Part shown: piece after piece, positions 1 through 7,809 of the stretch
Numbering within the stretch: position 1 is the stretch's first letter
Layout of the letters: each line of letters opens with the position of its first letter
Assembly (NCBI RefSeq): GCF_947501165.1
Contig: NZ_CANMUU010000004.1
Location: 186,001-250,000, forward strand
Length of the DNA stretch: 64,000 nucleotides
Direction of reading: 5' to 3'
From: an uncultured Allomuricauda sp.
GTDB taxonomy: Bacteria > Bacteroidota > Bacteroidia > Flavobacteriales > Flavobacteriaceae
The notes under the pieces: model-generated
What the model was told of the DNA's origin: nothing
Database searches by the model: none
Seen by the model: only the letters and a program-made list of their open reading frames with translations
Translations under genes and position numbers: made by a program

Positions 1-226
1 TCAAACTGGAAAACCAGTAGCCAGTAACTTATACATTGCCATTGGTATCTCTGGAGCTATTCAACATTTGGCTGGGGTTAGTGCTTCAAAAACCAAGGTG
101 GTCATTAATAATGACCCCGAAGCTCCTTTCTTTAAGGCAGCTGATTATGGTATTGTGGGCGATGCTTTTGAAGTAGTACCCAAACTCATCGAAAAATTAA
201 AGGAATTTAAAGCCCAGAACGCTTAA
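1..226 (+). CDS. etfA: Electron transfer flavoprotein alpha subunit, C-terminal fragment
   Basis: The window opens inside this gene; the reading frame starts at base 2 and stops with TAA at 224-226, giving about 74 residues. The fragment contains the FAD-binding signature of EtfA ([11 protein letters not shown], then a [12 protein letters not shown] stretch and a [12 protein letters not shown] segment near the C-terminus). EtfA with EtfB carries electrons from acyl-CoA dehydrogenases to the respiratory chain in the cytoplasm. A rho-independent terminator follows directly, so the gene ends its own transcription unit. The N-terminal part, and presumably etfB, lie outside the window. The identification rests on the conserved C-terminal FAD domain and is firm. 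Confidence 0.93.
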   Translation, partial: QTGKPVASNLYIAIGISGAIQHLAGVSASKTKVVINNDPEAPFFKAADYGIVGDAFEVVPKLIEKLKEFKAQNA

Positions 227-252
227 ATTTTGTTAATTTGCCCACTTTAAGG

Positions 253-299
253 GGCTGTTCAGATAACTGGTTCCGCCACTTATTTGAACGGCCTTTTTT
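253..299 (+). terminator. Rho-independent terminator after etfA
   Basis: A 14-bp stem (253-266 with 280-293, two G-T pairs) and a 13-base loop are followed by six T at 294-299. It separates etfA from the bifunctional nuclease gene. Confidence 0.75.
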
Positions 300-316
300 G
301 GTTTTAGGAGGAGATT

Positions 317-946
317 ATGAGCTTAGTACGATTAAAAATAAAGGGGATATCATATAGCCAAACCCAAAACGGCGCGTATGCCCTTATTTTGAATGAAGTA
401 GATGGGGATAGAAAACTACCCATAGTAATCGGAGCGTTTGAAGCGCAGTCCATCGCCATCGCTTTGGAAAAAGAAATCAAACCTCCAAGACCGCTTACTC
501 ACGATCTTTTTAAAAACTTTTCAGATCGCTTTCAGATTTTCATTAAGCAAGTTATCATTCACAAATTGGTGGATGGAGTTTTTTATTCAAGTATCATTTG
601 TGAACGAGATAAGGTTGAGGAAATTATAGATGCCAGAACCAGTGATGCCATTGCTTTGGCCTTGCGTTTTGATGCTCCTATCTTTACCTATAAAAACATC
701 TTGGACAAAGCCGGAATTTTTCTGAAGTTTTCCAACAAGGACGAGGAGGAAAATGATGATGATAGCATTGTTGTAGATGAGATTCTTCAGGAAGGCGAGA
801 CTGTTGAAATAGAATCAGGAGCTGCTTCCCAAGGCTATAGGGAACTTACTTTGGAAGAATTACTTAAAGAATTGGACAAAGCCGTAGCCAACGAAGACTA
901 CGAAAAGGCGGCAAAAATTCGGGACGAAATCTCCAAGCGCAAATAA
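317..946 (+). CDS. Bifunctional nuclease family protein (BFN/DUF151) with UVR domain
   Basis: A 209-residue cytoplasmic protein. Residues about 1-135 form the BFN (DUF151) domain, recognisable by the RLPIVIG-type segment (here RKLPIVIGAFEAQSIA) and the ARTSDAIALALR motif. Residues about 175-209 form a UvrB/UvrC (UVR) helical motif (LDKAVANEDYEKAAKIRDEI). BFN proteins of this architecture are common in Bacteroidota; plant homologues have RNase/DNase activity, but the bacterial role is not settled. The ATG at 317 is preceded by AGGAGG, an unusually strong ribosome binding site for this phylum. The gene lies 10 bp upstream of the nucleoside transporter gene and is probably cotranscribed with it. 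Confidence 0.88.
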   Translation: MSLVRLKIKGISYSQTQNGAYALILNEVDGDRKLPIVIGAFEAQSIAIALEKEIKPPRPLTHDLFKNFSDRFQIFIKQVIIHKLVDGVFYSSIICERDKVEEIIDARTSDAIALALRFDAPIFTYKNILDKAGIFLKFSNKDEEENDDDSIVVDEILQEGETVEIESGAASQGYRELTLEELLKELDKAVANEDYEKAAKIRDEISKRK

Positions 947-956
947 ACTTGTACAT

Positions 957-2420
957 ATGGGTAAATACCAAAAAGGTTTTCTTTTACTCCTAATTTTGAT
1001 ATGTGCCCATACTTTTGGACAAAATTCCCTTCCCACAGACTCGCTGAACCTAGCAGTCGACACTACCATCATTGACGATTTAACCGTTACCAAAACCCCG
1101 GAATTGGTGCCTAATCAAGGATTTTCCATGAATAGCCTGTGGCGAGGTGCATTAGGAATGGCAGTTTTGGTGCTTATTTCTTTTTTATTCAGCTCAAATC
1201 GAAGGGCAATCAACTGGAAAACAGTAGGAATAGGTTTAGGTTTACAACTATTGATTGCCATTGGGGTTTTAAAAGTTCCTTTGGTAAAACTGATTTTTGA
1301 AAAAATCGGGGAAGTCTTTGTAAGCATCCTTGACTTTACAAGAGCTGGAAGTAAATTCCTTTTTGAAGGTCTGGTGGTAGATATGGACACTTTTGGATTC
1401 ATTTTTGCCTTTCAAGTACTCCCAACAATCATCTTTTTCTCCGCACTGACCTCAGTTTTGTTCTATCTCGGTGTTATCCAAAAAGTAGTACGAGCTTTAG
1501 CTTGGCTACTTACAAAATCCTTGGGTATCTCTGGAGCAGAAAGCCTTTCCATAGCAGGAAACATCTTTTTGGGCCAGACCGAAGCTCCTCTCTTAATCAA
1601 GGCCTATTTAGAAAAAATGAATCGTTCAGAAATTCTTTTGGTAATGATAGGAGGTATGGCCACGGTAGCTGGTGCGGTATTAGCGGCCTATATCGGATTT
1701 TTAGGAGGAGATGACCCGGCTTTACGATTGGTTTTTGCTAAACACCTGCTAGCTGCATCCGTAATGGCGGCACCTGGGGCCATTGTGGTTTCTAAAATTT
1801 TATACCCTCAAACCGATAAAATTAATACGGATGTTAAGGTATCAAATGAAAAAATTGGAGCAAACGTCCTAGATGCTATTGCCAATGGCACAACGGAAGG
1901 TTTGAAATTAGCCTTAAATGTAGGTGCTATGCTCCTTGTTTTTGTAGCTTTTATTGCCATGATCAATGGCATCCTAGGCTGGGTTGGGGATTTCACCACA
2001 CTAAACCATTGGATTGCATCGAACTCACCTTATGATAGTTTTTCTTTAGAAGCCATTCTAGGGACAGTATTCGCGCCCTTGATGTGGTTGATTGGCGTAA
2101 ATGGAGATGATGTCATGCTTATGGGACAATTGCTCGGAATTAAACTCGCCGCAAGCGAATTTATTGGCTATATCCAGCTCGCTGAGCTCAAAACCATGAC
2201 CAATACGCTTCATTTCACCTATAATAAATCGGTAATTATGGCCACCTATATGCTTTGCGGTTTTGCCAACTTTGCTTCCATTGGTATACAGATTGGTGGT
2301 ATTGGTTCATTGGCGCCAGGTCAGCGTAAAACACTTTCCGAATTTGGCATGAAGGCCGTGCTAGGTGGGTCACTTGCATCTTTACTTTCTGCTACTATTG
2401 CTGGGATGATTCTCGGTTGA
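957..2420 (+). CDS. Concentrative nucleoside transporter (CNT/NupC family) with N-terminal extension
   Basis: A 487-residue inner-membrane protein of the CNT family, which imports nucleosides with H+ or Na+. CNT signatures are visible: the GQTEAPLLIKAYL motif near residue 200 (substrate-binding re-entrant loop), the NGDDVMLMGQLLGIK segment, and the C-terminal CGFANFASIGIQIGGIG motif. The first about 55 residues are unusual: a signal-peptide-like hydrophobic stretch ending in AHTFGQ and then a polar, Asp/Thr-rich linker before the first CNT helix, making the protein longer than the roughly 400 residues of NupC. It starts 10 bp after the nuclease gene, and thyA follows. Nucleoside uptake next to thymidylate synthesis fits a nucleotide-supply theme, but that link is an inference. 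Confidence 0.9.
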   Translation: MGKYQKGFLLLLILICAHTFGQNSLPTDSLNLAVDTTIIDDLTVTKTPELVPNQGFSMNSLWRGALGMAVLVLISFLFSSNRRAINWKTVGIGLGLQLLIAIGVLKVPLVKLIFEKIGEVFVSILDFTRAGSKFLFEGLVVDMDTFGFIFAFQVLPTIIFFSALTSVLFYLGVIQKVVRALAWLLTKSLGISGAESLSIAGNIFLGQTEAPLLIKAYLEKMNRSEILLVMIGGMATVAGAVLAAYIGFLGGDDPALRLVFAKHLLAASVMAAPGAIVVSKILYPQTDKINTDVKVSNEKIGANVLDAIANGTTEGLKLALNVGAMLLVFVAFIAMINGILGWVGDFTTLNHWIASNSPYDSFSLEAILGTVFAPLMWLIGVNGDDVMLMGQLLGIKLAASEFIGYIQLAELKTMTNTLHFTYNKSVIMATYMLCGFANFASIGIQIGGIGSLAPGQRKTLSEFGMKAVLGGSLASLLSATIAGMILG

Positions 2421-2496
2421 TAAATTCTTCATAAGTACACCTTCTTTCGCTTCAATTTTTCATCAACTTTAGATTATTTTAGACGGATTTATTTTT

Positions 2497-2562
2497 TGTC
2501 ACATCGAGCGTATTCAAGATGTCTTTTCGGATTTCTCCTCGCTATGCTCTTTCAAAATGACA
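2497..2562. repeat. REP-like intergenic inverted-repeat element
   Basis: This 66-bp segment between the transporter and thyA has imperfect terminal inverted repeats (TGTCACATCGAGCG at the left, the complement of CTTTCAAAATGACA at the right) and inner imperfect complementarity. Its GTCACATCGAGCG...AAATGACA layout resembles dispersed intergenic repeats I know from flavobacterial genomes. Only one copy is present here, so dispersal cannot be tested within the window. Confidence 0.5.
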
Positions 2563-2582
2563 CTGAGAATTAGGATACAAGA

Positions 2583-3407
2583 ATGAAACAATACCACGAT
2601 TTACTTAAGCATGTATTGGAACAAGGCAACCAAAAGGGTGACCGAACCGGAACTGGAACTTTAAGCGTTTTTGGTTATCAAATGCGGTTTGACCTTGCCG
2701 AAGGTTTTCCAATGGTGACTACTAAAAAACTACACCTTAAGTCCATTGTTCACGAATTACTATGGTTTTTAAATGGTGATACCAATGTAAAGTACCTACA
2801 AGACAAAGGTGTTCGTATCTGGAACGAGTGGGCGGACGAAAATGGAGATTTAGGTCCAGTTTATGGCCACCAGTGGCGCAATTGGAATTCCGAAGAGATT
2901 GATCAGATCAAGGAGGTCATTCATACTTTAAAGCATAATCCAAATAGCCGTCGCATGTTGGTTTCTGCTTGGAATCCCAGTGTACTGCCAGACACTTCTG
3001 TGTCGTTTTCCGAGAATGTAGCCAACGGGAAGGCTGCCCTCCCCCCCTGCCATGCTTTTTTCCAGTTTTATGTGGCAGATGGTAAACTCTCTTGTCAATT
3101 ATACCAACGTAGCGCAGATATCTTTCTGGGTGTTCCATTCAACATTGCATCTTATGCGCTATTTACGTTAATGATGGCTCAAGTATGTGGTTACCAACCT
3201 GGAGAATTTATCCACACCTTTGGTGATGCCCATATTTATAATAACCATTTGGAACAGGTAGAATTACAATTGAGCCGAGAACCTCGACCTCTGCCTACTA
3301 TGCGACTTAATCCTGAAGTAAAAAATATTTTTGACTTTACTTTTAACGATTTCGAGCTACTTAACTATGACCCCCATCCACATATTAAGGGAATTGTGGC
3401 TGTATAG
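2583..3407 (+). CDS. thyA: Thymidylate synthase
   Basis: A 274-residue cytoplasmic enzyme that methylates dUMP to dTMP using methylene-tetrahydrofolate and releases dihydrofolate. The family's features are all present: the N-terminal [11 protein letters not shown] segment, [12 protein letters not shown], the catalytic Cys in [12 protein letters not shown] (near residue 155), the [18 protein letters not shown] signature, and C-terminal [25 protein letters not shown]. Length matches E. coli ThyA (264). It is an independent gene about 160 bp after the nucleoside transporter. Dihydrofolate reductase, which recycles its product, is encoded at 25.6 kb rather than in the same operon. Confidence 0.97.
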   Translation: MKQYHDLLKHVLEQGNQKGDRTGTGTLSVFGYQMRFDLAEGFPMVTTKKLHLKSIVHELLWFLNGDTNVKYLQDKGVRIWNEWADENGDLGPVYGHQWRNWNSEEIDQIKEVIHTLKHNPNSRRMLVSAWNPSVLPDTSVSFSENVANGKAALPPCHAFFQFYVADGKLSCQLYQRSADIFLGVPFNIASYALFTLMMAQVCGYQPGEFIHTFGDAHIYNNHLEQVELQLSREPRPLPTMRLNPEVKNIFDFTFNDFELLNYDPHPHIKGIVAV

Positions 3408-3445
3408 AAACGTGAAGCTAGGTTTCATATCTTGCCAAAAAACGA

Positions 3446-4579
3446 ATGTCTGAAGAGAGCTTTATATCTGCCATAGTTGGTATTACTACTTTTATTTCCT
3501 TGTTTTTGGCTTTCTTTCTCGTCACGGTTAAGACGAAAAACCGATTGAGCAATTGTCTTTTTGCTTTCTTCTTGCTTTTAATTGTAATTGATTTGAGTAG
3601 CTTCTTGTTTGGTTCCCAAAGCCAATCCGTTTCAAATTTAGGTTTGCTAAGAAACCTCGCTGTTTTTCTTCAACCCCCAACATTATATCTCTATATCCTT
3701 TCGGCATGTTTTGTAGATTTTAAACTACAACCCAAGCATGCTTTGCATCTTGTTCCTTTTATCTTGGTCAATCTTGTATTTTTTCCAAGATTCTATTTAC
3801 AAAGTCAAGAAGAAAAACTCCTTTTTTTGCAAGACTTCAGGAGTACTTTCGAAATACAGTTCAACCATATTTTTTTCCATATTCAAGTTACAGCATACCT
3901 TGTCGCCTGTTTTTTAGTATTGAAAAAAGTGAAACGCTTATATCTGGAAAATTATGCCGGAGCTAACATTAAATCCTACTATTGGTTGTTTCAGTTAACC
4001 ATTGCAATTTCTGTTTTTTACGCCCTAGCCCTTGCTAAAAATGTTTTCAAGTTTTCGGTTTTTGATACTTTTTCTGAAGGGATTCGAATAGGGCTTTTTG
4101 TGCTACAATTTATCATTATATGTTGGTATCTTTTCAAAGCGCTAAACCACCCGGACCTTTTTCGAAACCTAAATTCTAGATTGCAATTAGTAGAAGTTCT
4201 ACTTTCAGAACAAAAAAAGGAAGATGATAATCAATCCAAAGGACAGGATGAATTATTGTGGCTTAAAAAATATATGTCCGAGGAAAAACCGTTCCTTAAT
4301 CCTGCTTTGACCATTCAAACCTTATCTGATGAGATTGGAATTCCAGCTAGGGAGCTATCCATTCTGATAAACCACAAGATGAGACAACATTTCTTTGACT
4401 TTATCAATTCGTACCGCATCCAAAGTGCAGTGGATATACTGAAGGATCCTTCAAAAAAGAAGGTTACCATTCTCGAAATTCTTTATGAAGTGGGTTTCAA
4501 CTCGAAATCTTCTTTCAATACAGCTTTTAAGAAACATACAGGTTCTACACCCACCTCTTATCGTTTAAAAAATTCATAA
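3446..4579 (+). CDS. AraC-family regulator with N-terminal membrane domain
   Basis: A 377-residue protein. Residues about 1-235 contain seven hydrophobic segments (first VGITTFISLFLAFFLVTV, last LFVLQFIIICWYLFKAL). After a charged linker, residues about 270-377 form an AraC-type double helix-turn-helix, with the typical SLQTLSDEIGI-like first helix (here TIQTLSDEIGI) and ILYEVGFNSKSSFNTAFKKHTG second motif. Membrane-bound AraC regulators of this shape are common in Bacteroidota; the signal is unknown. It lies directly upstream of and parallel to a serine hydrolase and a DUF998-like gene, which are plausible targets. A pair of direct GTTCGACTT repeats lies in the gap after it. Confidence 0.85.
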   Translation: MSEESFISAIVGITTFISLFLAFFLVTVKTKNRLSNCLFAFFLLLIVIDLSSFLFGSQSQSVSNLGLLRNLAVFLQPPTLYLYILSACFVDFKLQPKHALHLVPFILVNLVFFPRFYLQSQEEKLLFLQDFRSTFEIQFNHIFFHIQVTAYLVACFLVLKKVKRLYLENYAGANIKSYYWLFQLTIAISVFYALALAKNVFKFSVFDTFSEGIRIGLFVLQFIIICWYLFKALNHPDLFRNLNSRLQLVEVLLSEQKKEDDNQSKGQDELLWLKKYMSEEKPFLNPALTIQTLSDEIGIPARELSILINHKMRQHFFDFINSYRIQSAVDILKDPSKKKVTILEILYEVGFNSKSSFNTAFKKHTGSTPTSYRLKNS

Positions 4580-4621
4580 CCAGTTATTTACCATTAAAGT
4601 GTCCCTTTTTACAAAAGGGTA

Positions 4622-4656
4622 GTTCGACTTTTTTCTTCCAAAAAATGGTTCGACTT
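4622..4656 (+). promoter_or_regulatory. Direct repeats GTTCGACTT, possible AraC-regulator site
   Basis: Two identical nonamers at 4622-4630 and 4648-4656, 26 bp apart start to start, lie between the AraC-type gene and the serine hydrolase gene. AraC proteins usually bind direct repeats, so a regulatory role is plausible, but the spacing is longer than the usual 21 bp. Confidence 0.35.
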
Positions 4657-4723
4657 CATGTAGTCGGTCGCACAGTAGAGGCATGTTTTTCAGATTTGTC
4701 ATGAATCTTTAAAACATAAAACG

Positions 4724-5785
4724 ATGAAGCATTTAGGTAAACTCTTATTCTTACTTTTACTAGCAGGTCAGCTTTCCTTTGGTCAAAGCATCTCCCAAAA
4801 AATAGATTCCGTTGCAAAAAGCTATTACGAGCAGAGTGGTATCGGTATAAGCATTGGGTTTATCCAAGACAATCAAGAGTATTACTCAGCCTATGGTACT
4901 TTGAGTAAGGAAAGTAATATTTCAATCAATAAAAATTCAGTTTTTGAAATTGCTTCCATAACCAAGATTATCACTGCTACACTAATTGCCCAAGCCGAAC
5001 TGGAAGGTAAACTAAAGCTGAATGATTATATCGATAGCTACCTTCCTGAAGTATATACATTGCACGATAACCTTAAAAACAAAATCAAAATATCGGATTT
5101 GGCCTCGCATCAATCTGGTTTGCCCGACCTTGATTTTAGAGAGTTGATTGAATTAAATCCACAGCAACCTGTCAGTAGTGTTACGCAAAAAGTACTCACA
5201 GAAATGGTAAATTCTTGCGAAACACTAATTGATTATGGTACATATCGATATTCTACTCTAGGCTATACCTTGTTAGGGCAAACATTGGAAACCATCTATG
5301 GAAAAACTTATGATACTTTAGTGCGCGAAAAAATCGTCCAACCTTTACAGCTTACCAACACCTTCACCAAAGAATTTCAGGTATATAACCGAACTAACGG
5401 GTACAATCCTGAAGATGGAGAACAAGAATTCTTTAATTGGAACATAACAGCTCCTGCTGGTCTGCTAAAATCCAGCGCTTCGGATATGGTGACCTACCTA
5501 AAAGCCATGTTGAACACCAAAACTGTACGTTCTAAAGCTGCTTTTTTGACTGAAACCATAGTCTATGCTGATGAAAATCGCAGTATGGGATTGGGACTCA
5601 ATATCATTAAAGACGGGGACAACACCCTCTACCTCAAATCTGGGGACTCCATGGGACAGTCTTCCATGCTATGCTACAACCGAGCAGACGACTGGGGTAT
5701 TGTTATCCTATTAAACCATAGAAATTCTCCCATGAGACAAGAATTGTTGAACGTCATTTATGAAGTGGCCTTAAAAAAACTATAA
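4724..5785 (+). CDS. Secreted serine hydrolase, beta-lactamase / DD-peptidase fold
   Basis: A 353-residue protein with a signal peptide (residues 1-20, ending LSFGQ). The class C beta-lactamase-like fold shows the SxxK nucleophile motif as SITK in FEIASITKIITATLIAQ and the tyrosine motif as YSTLGYTLLGQ, with Thr where Asn is common. The third motif region is LKSGDSMGQSS. Such proteins may act as peptidases, esterases or penicillin-binding hydrolases; the substrate cannot be told from sequence. It stands downstream of an AraC-type membrane regulator and 6 bp upstream of a membrane protein gene, so the two form a likely operon. Confidence 0.85.
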   Translation: MKHLGKLLFLLLLAGQLSFGQSISQKIDSVAKSYYEQSGIGISIGFIQDNQEYYSAYGTLSKESNISINKNSVFEIASITKIITATLIAQAELEGKLKLNDYIDSYLPEVYTLHDNLKNKIKISDLASHQSGLPDLDFRELIELNPQQPVSSVTQKVLTEMVNSCETLIDYGTYRYSTLGYTLLGQTLETIYGKTYDTLVREKIVQPLQLTNTFTKEFQVYNRTNGYNPEDGEQEFFNWNITAPAGLLKSSASDMVTYLKAMLNTKTVRSKAAFLTETIVYADENRSMGLGLNIIKDGDNTLYLKSGDSMGQSSMLCYNRADDWGIVILLNHRNSPMRQELLNVIYEVALKKL

Positions 5786-5791
5786 GAAACC

Positions 5792-6355
5792 ATGAGACAT
5801 TTAATACGACAAGCCATTTTACTTCCCGCTATCTTTTTTGTCCCCACTACCATTGCTGGGTTCTTAACGGACAACTATAGTTTTATTGAGCAACATGGCA
5901 GTGAAATCACCGTAACGGATTTTGCAATGGCCAAATTATTTCTCAACGGTGGAGCAATTGCAACCGGACTATCTTGCATATCCCTAGCAATTGGCATAAG
6001 GTTTATCTTCAAAAAATATTATCTGTCCAGTATCATCTTGACCATTTTCGGAATCTCCATGATTTCCAATGGATTATATCCCATGGGAACACTAATGCAT
6101 GGTTTTTATGGCATAGGCCTATCACTCATGTTACTTCCGTTTGCAGCTTGTTACGAACTAAAAAATGAAGGCGTGAATCATGGCTTTTTTCCTATATCGT
6201 TGATTGCCGGAGCGATTATTTTTATCTATTTCTGGTCTATGCTGATTGGATTGGACCCGGCAAATTATAGAGGTTTGACCCAGCGTGTCGCCAGTGTTTT
6301 CATATTCGGATGGATAGCATATTTCGCTTTTGTACTACATAAAAAAATAGGCTAA
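5792..6355 (+). CDS. DUF998-like integral membrane protein
   Basis: A 187-residue, very hydrophobic protein with about six membrane spans (for example SIILTIFGISMISNGLYPMG and GFYGIGLSLMLLPFAACYEL). The pattern of a PMG..MHG motif between the third and fourth spans fits the DUF998 family, whose function is unknown. It begins 6 bp after the serine hydrolase stop and is almost certainly translated from the same transcript. The sequence gives no direct clue to a catalytic role, because no invariant charged cluster is evident in the spans apart from His in MHGFYGIG. The family assignment is moderate. Confidence 0.65.
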   Translation: MRHLIRQAILLPAIFFVPTTIAGFLTDNYSFIEQHGSEITVTDFAMAKLFLNGGAIATGLSCISLAIGIRFIFKKYYLSSIILTIFGISMISNGLYPMGTLMHGFYGIGLSLMLLPFAACYELKNEGVNHGFFPISLIAGAIIFIYFWSMLIGLDPANYRGLTQRVASVFIFGWIAYFAFVLHKKIG

Positions 6356-6418
6356 CAGCAATAAAAACATAAGCCTATGGAAGCTATCTCGTTAAAATTT
6401 ATTTAAAACAATTATTAA

Positions 6419-6441
6419 GTTAGGATTCCTTACTATATTTG
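6419..6441 (+). promoter_or_regulatory. Operator palindrome 1 abutting a -7 box (TATATTTG)
   Basis: A 15-bp near-palindrome, GTTAGGATTCCTTAC (6419-6433), directly abuts TATATTTG (6434-6441), a perfect Bacteroidota -7 element. The thioredoxin-like gene starts 31 bases later. The placement suggests a repressor that blocks sigma binding. Two related sites occur at 6725-6739 and 7765-7779. Confidence 0.7.
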
Positions 6442-6472
6442 TTTCATCTTTAATTCATAAAAACATTTAAAA

Positions 6473-6706
6473 ATGAACAAATCAATTTTTTATCATGCAG
6501 GTTGTCCGGTCTGTATCAGCGCAGAACAAGACATCGTAAACCTAATTGGAACAGAAAACGTAGAAATTGTGAACATCGGTGAAATCAAATCAAGAATCCC
6601 TGAAGCGGAAAATGCAGGTGTTAAATCTGTACCGGCTTTGGTAACTCCAAACGGAAATGCCCTTCACATCAACTTTGGTGCATCCATAGATGATGTAAAA
6701 GCTTAA
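6473..6706 (+). CDS. Small thioredoxin-fold protein with CPVC motif
   Basis: A 77-residue cytoplasmic protein of glutaredoxin/thioredoxin-like size. The redox motif CPVC occurs at residues about 11-14 in HAGCPVCISAEQDI, and the cis-proline motif appears as SVPALVTPNGNALHINFG. There is no signal peptide. It probably performs thiol-disulfide exchange or binds a metal, but its partner is unknown. Its promoter carries one of three matching palindromes shared with the following lipoprotein gene and the MarR gene, so all are probably under one redox- or metal-responsive regulator. Codon use looks like that of its neighbours. Confidence 0.82.
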   Translation: MNKSIFYHAGCPVCISAEQDIVNLIGTENVEIVNIGEIKSRIPEAENAGVKSVPALVTPNGNALHINFGASIDDVKA

Positions 6707-6724
6707 ATTTTTTTAACTCTTATA

Positions 6725-6751
6725 GTTAGGATTCCTAATTATATAAAATTG
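6725..6751 (+). promoter_or_regulatory. Operator palindrome 2 with near-consensus -7 box
   Basis: TTAGGATTCCTAA (6726-6738) is a perfect 13-bp palindrome around a central T, in the same position relative to the next gene as site 1. TAAAATTG (6744-6751), one mismatch from TAnnTTTG, lies five bases downstream. ATG of the lipoprotein gene follows at 6770. Confidence 0.65.
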
Positions 6752-6769
6752 AATTTAAAAACAAAAACA

Positions 6770-7495
6770 ATGAAATCAGTACTACAACTACTTTCAGCAG
6801 CGATGCTTTTAGGCACGACAATCTCGTGTGCCCAAAAAAGTCCATACAACAATGACGACTTCTCCATAAAGGATGTCCGCGTTACCAGCAAAACCGATTT
6901 AGGCATTACGGTTTGGGAAATTGAAGTTTTTGGTACCGCCGGAGAAACCACACCAACTAAAGTGGGGCAACTGGATGGCGCACCCGTTTTGGGCTATGTT
7001 TTCCCTACCAGTCTACAATCTACTGATGTAGGCTTTGGGCAAACCGAGGGCATTGTTGCCCTAGCGCTTACTTCGCATCCTGATTTTGACGACACACCAC
7101 TTTGGGATGAAAACAATGATAACGTTTTTGATAATGACGGCCTAGTTTGGCATCCACACTGGGTGGTATTGGTCCAAGATGATAGGGTCGACGGTGGACT
7201 TTCTGTAAAACAATTCAAAAAAGCAGACGAAACCGTGGTTCTACCTCCAACAAATCCTGGAATGCCCATGTTTATGGACTCTCCCGGATATCCCGTAACA
7301 ACTCAAGAGCAAACTATAAAGGTGGTTGTACCCAACTATAGAATGAACAACAAATCGGATTTTAAGTACGACGGTGTTACCGCATTTATGAAGGTGAACA
7401 CCAGTAAGGAAGATTTACCCATGCTGGGGGTTTATGATGTATATAGTATAGCAAGTGGTGACCTATCCTTGCCCTATACCGTAAAAAAACGATAA
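6770..7495 (+). CDS. Secreted protein or lipoprotein of unknown function
   Basis: I do not recognise this family. The start is the ATG at 6770; a TTG seven codons upstream is in frame but overlaps the promoter region. The 241-residue protein begins with an N-terminal signal sequence (SVLQLLSAAMLLGTTISCAQ), with Cys after TTIS giving a plausible lipobox. The mature part is acidic and rich in Asp, Thr and Pro, with a WHPHWVVLVQDD segment whose two His might bind metal, and a DENNDNVFDNDG stretch that looks Ca-binding-like. It lies between two palindromic operators with the CPVC protein before it and a DUF2024 gene one base after it, so it belongs to the same regulon. Confidence 0.75.
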   Translation: MKSVLQLLSAAMLLGTTISCAQKSPYNNDDFSIKDVRVTSKTDLGITVWEIEVFGTAGETTPTKVGQLDGAPVLGYVFPTSLQSTDVGFGQTEGIVALALTSHPDFDDTPLWDENNDNVFDNDGLVWHPHWVVLVQDDRVDGGLSVKQFKKADETVVLPPTNPGMPMFMDSPGYPVTTQEQTIKVVVPNYRMNNKSDFKYDGVTAFMKVNTSKEDLPMLGVYDVYSIASGDLSLPYTVKKR

Positions 7496-7496
7496 G

Positions 7497-7760
7497 ATGA
7501 AAGTATCCGTTTGGGACACCTATGTAAACCGAAACGATGGTAAAATCATGCATTTTGATATCCTTGTACCTAGTACCGTTACTGAAGAAGAGACTATTTT
7601 CAGATTCGGAAAAAAGTACCTTGATACCAAACCATTTTCCACAGGAGAACTCTCTGCCAAGGAATGCAGGTTCTGCCATATTGAGCATGCTACGGAAGAA
7701 ATGGTCACTTCAATTGAGAACGAAGGCTTTACTATAATAGAAATGGAGAATTGCCAATAA
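7497..7760 (+). CDS. DUF2024 family protein
   Basis: An 87-residue cytoplasmic protein that matches DUF2024: start MKVSVWDTYV, the KIMHFDILVP segment, and the C-terminal CRFCHIEHATEEM motif. The CxxCH plus nearby His suggests a metal-binding or redox site, although no biochemical function is established for the family. The ATG at 7497 comes one base after the preceding lipoprotein stop, so the two genes are translationally coupled. The third palindrome and a terminator-like hairpin follow its stop codon. Confidence 0.85.
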   Translation: MKVSVWDTYVNRNDGKIMHFDILVPSTVTEEETIFRFGKKYLDTKPFSTGELSAKECRFCHIEHATEEMVTSIENEGFTIIEMENCQ

Positions 7761-7764
7761 TTTA

Positions 7765-7779
7765 ATTAGGATTACTAAC
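7765..7779 (+). promoter_or_regulatory. Operator palindrome 3 before the MarR gene
   Basis: ATTAGGATTACTAAC differs from the perfect site by one base in the second half-site. It lies between the DUF2024 gene and the MarR gene, which suggests autoregulation. Confidence 0.6.
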
Positions 7780-7781
7780 TT

Positions 7782-7809
7782 GGTCCCGTCCATCAACGGG
7801 ACCTTTTTT
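7782..7809 (+). terminator. Strong hairpin and T-run touching the MarR start codon
   Basis: A perfect 8-bp stem (GGTCCCGT 7782-7789, ACGGGACC 7796-7803) with a CCATCA loop is followed by six T at 7804-7809. The MarR ATG starts at 7810. It is either the terminator of the upstream operon or an attenuator for marR. Confidence 0.8.

Noticed and set aside
2569-2582. TTAGGATAC near thyA as another copy of the MarR palindrome
   Set aside because: Only the first half-site is present; the second half is not complementary.
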